Source: an uncultured Sphingobacteriia bacterium
Lineage (GTDB): Bacteria > Bacteroidota > Bacteroidia > Chitinophagales > Chitinophagaceae
DNA: 6,511 bases
NCBI GenBank assembly: GCA_945957225.1
Contig: CAMFKK010000144.1
Coordinates: 1-6,511 of the forward strand
Reading direction: 5' to 3'
Positions 1-6,200 of this stretch are shown here, piece by piece. The notes beneath the pieces are model-generated. The model was not told the DNA's origin and ran no database searches. It saw nothing but the letters and a program-made list of their open reading frames with translations. Position numbers and translations under genes: made by a program. The first letter of the stretch is position 1. Every line of letters starts with the position of its first letter.

Positions 1-47
1 AGATAGGCTCCGGTCTCGTGGGCTCGGAAGATGTGTATAAGAGACAG
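1..47 (+). other. Illumina Nextera P7/read-2 adapter (non-genomic contamination)
   Basis: Bases 29-47 match the 19-bp Tn5 mosaic end used in Nextera libraries, and 13-27 match the Nextera read-2 stem. An extra A at 28 separates the two, probably a sequencing or assembly error. Bases 1-4 (agat) match the 3' end of the P7 flow-cell oligo, and 5-12 (aggctccg) sit exactly where an 8-base i7 index belongs. From memory this octamer is the in-adapter form of Nextera XT v2 index N720; that should be checked against the kit list. The layout P7-index-stem-mosaic end shows library adapter rather than a natural transposon. Genomic sequence begins at about base 48, and the window's left edge is therefore an untrimmed contig end. 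Confidence 0.97.
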
Positions 48-49
48 GT

Positions 50-409
50 GATACGCTGTTACATCAGTTTTACCAGAGTGCTTACAAACTGCTTTTAAGT
101 TCAGAGAAGCCTTTAACCATCAAGGATTATTTTCCAGTAAATAGTTTTGTTAGTACACCCATCAAATGGCTTCAGGATCTTATAGCACCTTTTTATTTGT
201 TTATTCGCCTCAGATTTGAGAGTTCTGTAGCTGTGAATACCAACCAACTAGGTGGAGGCCGGCAAATAATAGAGAGTTCTCAAATTCAGGAACTACTCTG
301 GAAAACCAAACAAAAAACCAAAGCTAGTATCATCATTGAAAATGGTAGGATCACTGAGTTTAGCTTTATTTCAAAAGGCAGGAAAACCAATGCCGTATGC
401 AGTATTTAA
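50..409 (+). CDS. C-terminal fragment of an unidentified protein (5' truncated)
   Basis: The frame is open from the first genomic bases to the TAA at 407-409, giving 119 residues without a start. The gene is cut by the contig end, not internally broken. A TTG at 197 in this frame is not a credible start because coding-like sequence (DTLLHQFYQSAYKLLLSSEK) continues upstream of it. One aromatic, hydrophobic stretch (around IKWLQDLIAPFYLFIRLRF, encoded near 164-220) could be an amphipathic or membrane-associated helix. A Gly-rich turn (QLGGGRQIIESS) and a short strand-turn-strand (SIIIENGRITEFSF) follow. I do not recognise the family. The stop overlaps the next gene by 13 nt, so this is the upstream member of a plus-strand operon with two exported TPR proteins, and a linked role at the cell envelope is an inference only. 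Confidence 0.75.
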   Translation, partial: DTLLHQFYQSAYKLLLSSEKPLTIKDYFPVNSFVSTPIKWLQDLIAPFYLFIRLRFESSVAVNTNQLGGGRQIIESSQIQELLWKTKQKTKASIIIENGRITEFSFISKGRKTNAVCSI

Positions 410-1587
410 AGAAAATCTTATTTCTATTATGTATCGTGAGCAGTCTACAAGGAATGTCACAGGAGGCATTGAATTATGAATCAGTGAATATTCAATCCTA
501 TGCCTTATACGAAAAAGCAGCTTGGAAAGAATTGCTAGACTATGGCAAAAAAGCAGTGGCTGTTGGACAGGACTTTACTTTATTAAGATTGAGATTGGGT
601 TATGCTGCTTTTATGATGTCAGATTTTAGTCAAGCCATCATTCAATATGAACAGGTCTTAAAAAATGATTCCTACAATAGTACTGCACATTATTATATCT
701 GGCTATCTAGAACTTTTTTGAATCAGACAGAGCTTGCAAACTTAGAATTACCTTTTTTATCTGATGAAGTATTGGCAAAAGAGAAGAAAAAAGGTATTGT
801 GATAACAGGAGCAGGATTGGAATCTAGTTATAAAACCACAGACCTGATTGCAAGAGGAAATACTTTTTTTCAGTATGTGGGGGTTCAAAACAGATTTGGC
901 AGCAAACTGACCATGGATATGGCCGGCAGTTATTTTACTCAATCTATTAAAACAGCACCCACTGGTGTACCACCAACTGGACCATTAAAAACAAGTAATA
1001 TTAATCAAACAGAATATTATAATAAGCTAACATTTAATCTACACCCTCGTTGGCAATTAAAAGCCGCCTATCATTATGCCAATACTGTTTATGATGTGAG
1101 CACTTATCAAAACCATGCAGTTTTTGGTGCCTTAAAATATCATAGCAATTATTTTGATGTTCAAGTTGAGGGTGTGTATTCCAACATGTTTGATACCAGT
1201 ATTAGCCAGGCAAGTGTACAACTGGGATATTACCCTAATGGCAATATGAATTTCTATGGATTTAGCACAGCAACCATTAGAAACAGACCAACTGAATCTG
1301 GGTTCAACTTTAAACAAGTGCTTGGAGCTAAAGTTTATAAGGGCGTTTGGTTAGAAGCAAATGCTACACTAGGAAAATTTAGAGACCTATTTGAAAATGA
1401 CGCTAAATACCTATACAATGCACCAGACGAAAACCAATTCAAAGCTGGTCTGGTTAGTTATATTAGTTTATCCCCCAAGTGCGCATTGGAGTTGGGATAT
1501 ACTTTAGAACAAAGAGCCATTGTCAATAATCCATCCAATTTATTCACACAACATTCAATTACAGGAGGTTTATCATGGAAATTTTAA
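397..1587 (+). CDS. Exported TPR protein with outer membrane beta-barrel (YaiO-like)
   Basis: This 396-residue protein starts with a signal peptide (MQYLKKILFLLCIVSSLQGMS, likely cut before Q22). Residues about 32-115 are alpha-helical and TPR-like, with the clearest repeat at 62-95 (LGYAAFMMSDFSQAIIQYEQ). From about 134 to the end the sequence alternates aromatic and small residues in strand-turn patterns, with a Pro/Thr-rich loop at 187-198, and finishes in SITGGLSWKF. That C-terminal Phe strand is typical of outer membrane barrels. A periplasmic TPR region followed by a barrel matches the architecture annotated in Bacteroidota as YaiO-family outer membrane proteins, often linked to envelope polysaccharide loci; I cannot confirm the family from motifs alone. 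ATG 397 is chosen because the signal peptide starts there. It overlaps the preceding stop by 13 nt, which suggests translational coupling. No strong Shine-Dalgarno is close; a purine-rich aaaaggcagg ends 14 nt upstream. Confidence 0.85.
   Translation: MQYLKKILFLLCIVSSLQGMSQEALNYESVNIQSYALYEKAAWKELLDYGKKAVAVGQDFTLLRLRLGYAAFMMSDFSQAIIQYEQVLKNDSYNSTAHYYIWLSRTFLNQTELANLELPFLSDEVLAKEKKKGIVITGAGLESSYKTTDLIARGNTFFQYVGVQNRFGSKLTMDMAGSYFTQSIKTAPTGVPPTGPLKTSNINQTEYYNKLTFNLHPRWQLKAAYHYANTVYDVSTYQNHAVFGALKYHSNYFDVQVEGVYSNMFDTSISQASVQLGYYPNGNMNFYGFSTATIRNRPTESGFNFKQVLGAKVYKGVWLEANATLGKFRDLFENDAKYLYNAPDENQFKAGLVSYISLSPKCALELGYTLEQRAIVNNPSNLFTQHSITGGLSWKF
1563..1568 (+). promoter_or_regulatory. Shine-Dalgarno-like AGGAGG before the TPR gene
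   Basis: A perfect AGGAGG lies 6 nt before the ATG at 1575, inside the last codons of the upstream barrel gene (Thr-Gly-Gly-Leu). Bacteroidota genes generally rely little on Shine-Dalgarno pairing, so this may be functional or a by-product of the Gly-Gly codons. It supports 1575 as the start. Confidence 0.45.
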
Positions 1588-2195
1588 AAAAACAAATCAT
1601 TGTTATTGCCATCATGTTGGCATCAGTAAGTGCATTTTCTCAAAATGATGCAGTTGTCAGAAAAGCATATAAGGACAGTTATGCGCAGGAGTATAACAAG
1701 TTATATGGAGAAGCCATAGCAGTACTGAACAAGGTAAAAGACGACAATAGTTATGAATACAATCTTAGAATGGGCTGGTTATACTACATGAATAAAAATT
1801 ATACCCAGTCTCAGTTATTTTATCAAAAAGCAGCTTCTTTAAAACCCTATTCTATTGAAGCAAAATTGGGTTGGGTAAAACCACTGTCCATACTTGAAAG
1901 CTGGGACAAGGTTTTACAGATCTATGAAGAGGTATTGAAAATTGACCCTCAAAACTATACCGCCAATTATTGGGCTGGAGTCATCTTCTTTAACCGAAAA
2001 AAATATGATCAGGCTTCCAAACTATTTGAAAAAATAGTGAACCTATATCCATTTGAATACGATGGCAACCATATGTTGGCCTGGACCTATTTTTATCTGA
2101 ACAAACACAATGAAGCTAAAGCACTTTTCAATAAAGCTTTACTGTACAAACCAGATGACAGTTCTAGCATAGAAGGATTGAGTAAGATCAAATAA
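1575..2195 (+). CDS. Exported tetratricopeptide (TPR) repeat protein
   Basis: This 206-residue protein has a signal peptide (MEILKKQIIVIAIMLASVSAFS, likely cut before Q23) and then little but TPRs. Four repeats are visible at about 60-93 (LRMGWLYYMNKNYTQSQLFY), 94-127 (KVLQIYEEVLKIDPQN), 128-161 (YDQASKLFEKIVNLYP) and 162-195 (NEAKALFNKALLYKPDD). The region at 30-57 may be a further degenerate helix pair. There is no lipobox Cys and no transmembrane segment after the signal, so it is expected to be a soluble periplasmic adaptor. TPR arrays bind protein partners. Its 13-nt overlap with the barrel gene, and the resemblance of its first repeat to the TPR of that protein, suggest that the two work together at the outer membrane. 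The partner and pathway cannot be told from the window. The stop is followed at once by a terminator hairpin, so this is the last gene of the operon. Confidence 0.88.
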   Translation: MEILKKQIIVIAIMLASVSAFSQNDAVVRKAYKDSYAQEYNKLYGEAIAVLNKVKDDNSYEYNLRMGWLYYMNKNYTQSQLFYQKAASLKPYSIEAKLGWVKPLSILESWDKVLQIYEEVLKIDPQNYTANYWAGVIFFNRKKYDQASKLFEKIVNLYPFEYDGNHMLAWTYFYLNKHNEAKALFNKALLYKPDDSSSIEGLSKIK

Positions 2196-2200
2196 ATACT

Positions 2201-2237
2201 TGGAGCATGAAGAACATCTAATTCATGCTCCATTTTT
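2201..2237 (+). terminator. Rho-independent terminator between convergent operons
   Basis: An 11-bp perfect inverted repeat (2201-2211 tggagcatgaa pairing with 2222-2232) encloses a 10-nt loop and is followed by five Ts at 2233-2237. It starts 5 nt after the stop of the TPR gene and ends right at the minus-strand stop (2238-2240). The T-run makes it a good terminator for the plus-strand operon. Read on the minus strand the hairpin is followed only by agtatttatt, so it may act in both directions but more weakly for the PorP/SprF operon. It occupies nearly all of the only intergenic gap in the window. Confidence 0.88.
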
Positions 2238-3269
2238 CTAAATAGGAGAATGATATCTTCCCATTCTAGGCGTTGAGTTGGGTGAAAATCTTTTGTAAAT
2301 AAGAGAAATTTCAAAAGACCTAGTACTTACCGAACCGCTTTTTACAGTTGAAACATTTACATCATAGCTCAATCCAAACTGAACTTCATTATGTGTGTAC
2401 CCAATGTATGGAATGACTGCGTCTCCTAGTCTATAATAAATTCCTGCATTCAACATTCTTCTTTGATCCATTTCAAATTGGCCCGGCCGCAATCCAAAAG
2501 CTAAACTTGATCCCAATGAAGTGGAGCTTGATCCATTTTGAATGAGATGAATGGCACTAAAAGTAACATTTAAATCATCATGTATCACCGTACCAAAGTC
2601 TGCATGAATATCATACCTAGGACTTACATACAGTGCTTTGTTATCTAACAAACTTCTACTTGAATTGACAAATCTATAACCTGCAATACCTACGTTTAAA
2701 AACGAATAGTCATTTACATGGGTAAACATAATTCCCGCACAAGCAGATGAATAGGAAATAGATGGATTCAGATTGGGTTCACCAGTAGGCAATGCCCTAT
2801 CAAAACCCGTACTTGACAATTGCAGGTCAGTTGTCAAATTTGCATAATCTACCCTTGTATTATTATTGATAAATCCCAATCCAACAGCCAAGCCATTTCC
2901 TCTATTATCAATTGAAAGATGGTAGGATGCATTTATATTTAAATAAGTGCTTTTAAATGCCCCTTCCATTGACCTATCTGCCAATACCATTCCCCCAATG
3001 CCTAAGAAATTGTCTTCGTCCATTTTTTTCAATTTCCCGTCCATTGAAAAACTTTGGGTGCTATAAGGAGAACCAATCCCAATTGTCTGGGTTCTGATAT
3101 TGGTCATTGCTCTCCAATTAGACTCTCCATCACTAGTGAGTGCAGGATTAATAGTAAGAGGTGATGCAAAAAACTGAGAGAAATTTGGATCCTGGGCAAG
3201 AACTGGACTATTGGGTGTAAATACCAATAAGATAACAAGCACAGATATGTATTTTTTAAACCAATTCAT
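2238..3269 (-). CDS. PorP/SprF-family type IX secretion outer membrane protein
   Basis: This is a 343-residue protein with a signal peptide (residues 1-25, ending SPVLA before Q26). The mature N-terminus, QDPNFSQFFASPLTINPALT (26-45), is the hallmark of the PorP/SprF family, whose consensus is close to QDPxFSQFYxxPLxxNPAxxG. The rest is a run of amphipathic strands consistent with an outer membrane barrel, including GLAVGLGFINNNTRVDY (126-142) and GDAVIPYIGYTHNEVQFGLSY (around 282-302). The length is normal for the family. Known members such as SprF of Flavobacterium are needed for export or surface attachment of partner proteins with type B C-terminal domains. The gene sits one base downstream of such a partner, and there is no Shine-Dalgarno before its ATG, so translation probably depends on ribosomes finishing the upstream gene. 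The C-terminus (GRYHSPI) does not end in an aromatic residue. I infer that it is the dedicated anchor or exit partner of the neighbouring giant protein. Confidence 0.95.
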   Translation of the reverse strand: MNWFKKYISVLVILLVFTPNSPVLAQDPNFSQFFASPLTINPALTSDGESNWRAMTNIRTQTIGIGSPYSTQSFSMDGKLKKMDEDNFLGIGGMVLADRSMEGAFKSTYLNINASYHLSIDNRGNGLAVGLGFINNNTRVDYANLTTDLQLSSTGFDRALPTGEPNLNPSISYSSACAGIMFTHVNDYSFLNVGIAGYRFVNSSRSLLDNKALYVSPRYDIHADFGTVIHDDLNVTFSAIHLIQNGSSSTSLGSSLAFGLRPGQFEMDQRRMLNAGIYYRLGDAVIPYIGYTHNEVQFGLSYDVNVSTVKSGSVSTRSFEISLIYKRFSPNSTPRMGRYHSPI

Positions 3270-3273
3270 CTTA
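3267..3273 (-). promoter_or_regulatory. TAA-G-ATG stop/start coupling junction
   Basis: On the minus strand the stop of the giant cargo gene (3273-3271) is followed by a single G and then the ATG of the PorP/SprF gene (3269-3267). The 20 nt before this ATG are T/A-rich with no purine ribosome-binding motif. This points to termination-reinitiation coupling and a fixed cargo-to-partner production ratio; the spacing is seen, the mechanism is inferred. Confidence 0.7.
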
Positions 3274-6200
3274 TCTAATTAAAAGGAAACTTCCATTTTT
3301 TTGAATCAAATTCCCATTATAGTCTATCCCTTCTGCAATCCAGTTGTATGCATCCATTGGTTGACTGATGCCTCCAGTTATTCCATTCCAACCTTCAGTA
3401 GAATTCCTTGATTCAAAAACTAGTTTGCCAAATTTGTTGATGATTTTAAAATAGTTTAAAGACTTCATCCCTGCTAAATAAGGATAGAGCATATCATTAA
3501 TACCATCGCCGTTTGGACTAAATGATTTTGGTACAAAAATATTGACCAGTGCAGAATCAAAGACTTTTACTCGAATGGTATCTACGGTAATACACCCTTC
3601 TGGTGAAGTCATGGCAATATAATAGTTCTGACTCTTGGTATAATTGAATACAGGATTATCAATATTTAAGAAATTAAGCCCCCAAACTGGTTGCCAATTA
3701 TATTGGAATAATTGTCCTTCAAATTTTCTTGCTTGTAATTGCAATGGCTTACCTGCATTGGTACTGACTGTCTGTAAATTGACTGGTTTTCTTGGTTCCG
3801 CTATTGCAATTAAACTATCTTTCTTTATAGAATAAGCACAGGAAGGAATATTAGCAGACAGGCTTATTTTCTTCAGGCCTCCCGTCTTGAAAATTTTTGT
3901 TGCATTATATCCCACAACAGAATCCTCTCCATTAAAATTCCATGTCCATTTAATATTTCTAATAGCAGAAGTATCAGAATAATTCATGAACTGTTTTAAA
4001 ACATTGATACAATTAATGCTATCATTTTTAAAAGTAATAGCAAAGTTTTTAAGGTCAAACATTTTCATACTATTGGCAGTAGTATTGGAGCACCCTATAC
4101 TATCTGTGACAACGGCACTATATATGCCTTGTTGATAGGCGTTATAATTTACACTGGTACTATTAGTGATGGGTTGCCCATTAAAATACCATTGATAAGA
4201 TGAAAAGAATGGAGTAATAACCAATGGTTGATAGGAACCCACACAGATTAATTGCCCACTTGGAGCTTCAATGGAAGCTACTGGTAGCTTTTTCAAGTTT
4301 TGACTAAAGGATGCTAAATATGGAACAGTAATACTTGTATCATTGCTGCAATATGCGTCATTGACATGCAAGATTCTAAAATCGTAGGTACTAGTTTTTG
4401 GAAGGCTGTTTTGTACAAAAACAGCATTGGCAGTACTAAATCCGCTGACTTGATTTAATTGAAAATCTTTGTTATCCCTATAAGCAATGGACCAAGGAGC
4501 AGTTCCTGTAAATGTAAATTTCAAAGTATCTGTAGCATTCTCACACAAACTTGTTAGTCCGTCAATTTTAACCTGTGGCTTGGGTTGAACCGTTGGAATC
4601 AACTTAAAGGGATTGCCTAGACAACCATTGGTGACTGGACTTACCAAATAGCTTGCATTGACAGGAATATTGCCAGAATTGAATAAAGTTTGTGCAACAG
4701 CTGGAAGATAGATAGAATCGTTATTGGTATAACCTGAAAGGGCAAAAGAAGGGTTGGTTTCAGTAAACTTCCATTTATAGAGCGTGCCAGTAGGAACTTG
4801 TGTAGGTGCGAATGACATTTTTAACCCAGTACAAGTACTAGCAACTTGGTCTCCTACCAGAGATACTGGTTTTACTGTAACGGTTACATTAAATGGTTGT
4901 AATTGACAAGTAGCATTCAATGGAACAATGGTATACACTGCTGTAGCATCTGTAGTTAATAAATTATACAGACTGTCTTGCACGATGGATTGAGGTGTTT
5001 TACGCGCGTTATACCCCTTTAAAGAAGCATCTGGAAGCAAGGTAGGCAAGTCCCAAGTATAGGTAGTTCTAATTGGTTCTAAATTGGCTGGGAGGCTAAA
5101 ATTGGTTCCACTACAAATAGTTAGTTTTTGATCTGGTACAATTGGCGCTGGATTTATAATAAAACTAACTATTTGAGTACTGTCAGTACATCCATTAAAT
5201 GTAGTCTTATACTTATAAGTAACAACTACTGGATTAATGGTGGAATCCAATAATGTTTCATTGATAGAATAGGAACCTTTTGCAGGTAAATTAGCGATAC
5301 CTGCAATGCTGTCTCTGGTCCAAGAAAAAATAGTACCTGGTGTTTTACTGGTTGGGCTATAAGTGAAATTTGTATTGCTGCAGATGGCCGGTAAACTAGT
5401 GGGGCTACTTAAAACTGGAATTGGATTCACCACCACGGTTAACTTAAAAGGTTTGCCAATACAACCTCCAGTTGTTGCGCCTGGAATAATTGTTTGAATA
5501 TTATAAGTAGCAATATTGGCCGTATCTGTAAGATTGGTTAAAGAGCCTTTAATAGCATTCACAGGAATTAACCTATTTTCTGTTCCACCCACTAAACCAT
5601 TTGAGAGAATAGGCATTGACCAAAGAAATTCTGCATTGACGGTATTTGAAGGAACAATATTAAAATTGGTACCGCTACAAACCGAACTGGTCATATCTGG
5701 AAGCGTAAGTACAGGATTCACAATTTCATAGACCGTTTGTTGATTGGTACAACCATTTGCCTTCATAGTATATACATAAGGCACTTGGACAATATTAAAG
5801 GTAGTGTTGTGCAATTCTTCACTGATACTATTCTGCCCATTGGTCAATGCTTCAGAAATACCAACTACATAAGATCTAGACCATTCAAAAGATACATCTC
5901 TGGTACTACTTACTGGTGTATAATTAAAAGTATTACCAGAACAAATTGGCGTTGGCCTTAATGGACTACTCAACTCTGGTTTAGGATTAATCAATACGGT
6001 AACTACCTGAGATTTTAAATTTACACAACCATTGTATAATAATGAAAACCGATAATTAACTCTAACTGGCTCTCCTGTACTGTCTATTAGTATTTCATTG
6101 ATATCAGAATATCCTGTAGCTGGTAAATTGGCTAGTCCTGGAATAGAATCTCTGGTCCAAGTAAATGCGGTACCTGGAAAATTACTTTGTGGCGAATAAT

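Noticed and set aside
29..47. Tn5 mosaic end as a natural transposon boundary
   Set aside because: It is directly joined to Nextera stem, index and P7 sequence, so it is library adapter.
197..409. A complete small gene beginning at TTG 197
   Set aside because: The same frame is open and coding-like back to base 50. It is the tail of a longer, truncated gene.
2196..2237. Promoter or small RNA in the intergenic gap
   Set aside because: The 42 nt are taken up by a hairpin plus T-run between convergent genes. No TAnnTTTG-type -7 element was seen.
5516..5961. Short plus-strand open frames opposite the giant gene
   Set aside because: They are antisense shadows of the conserved modules, with no signal, domain or start context. 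The same holds for other short antisense frames near 757-942, 1132-1317, 2093-2314 and 3644-3835.
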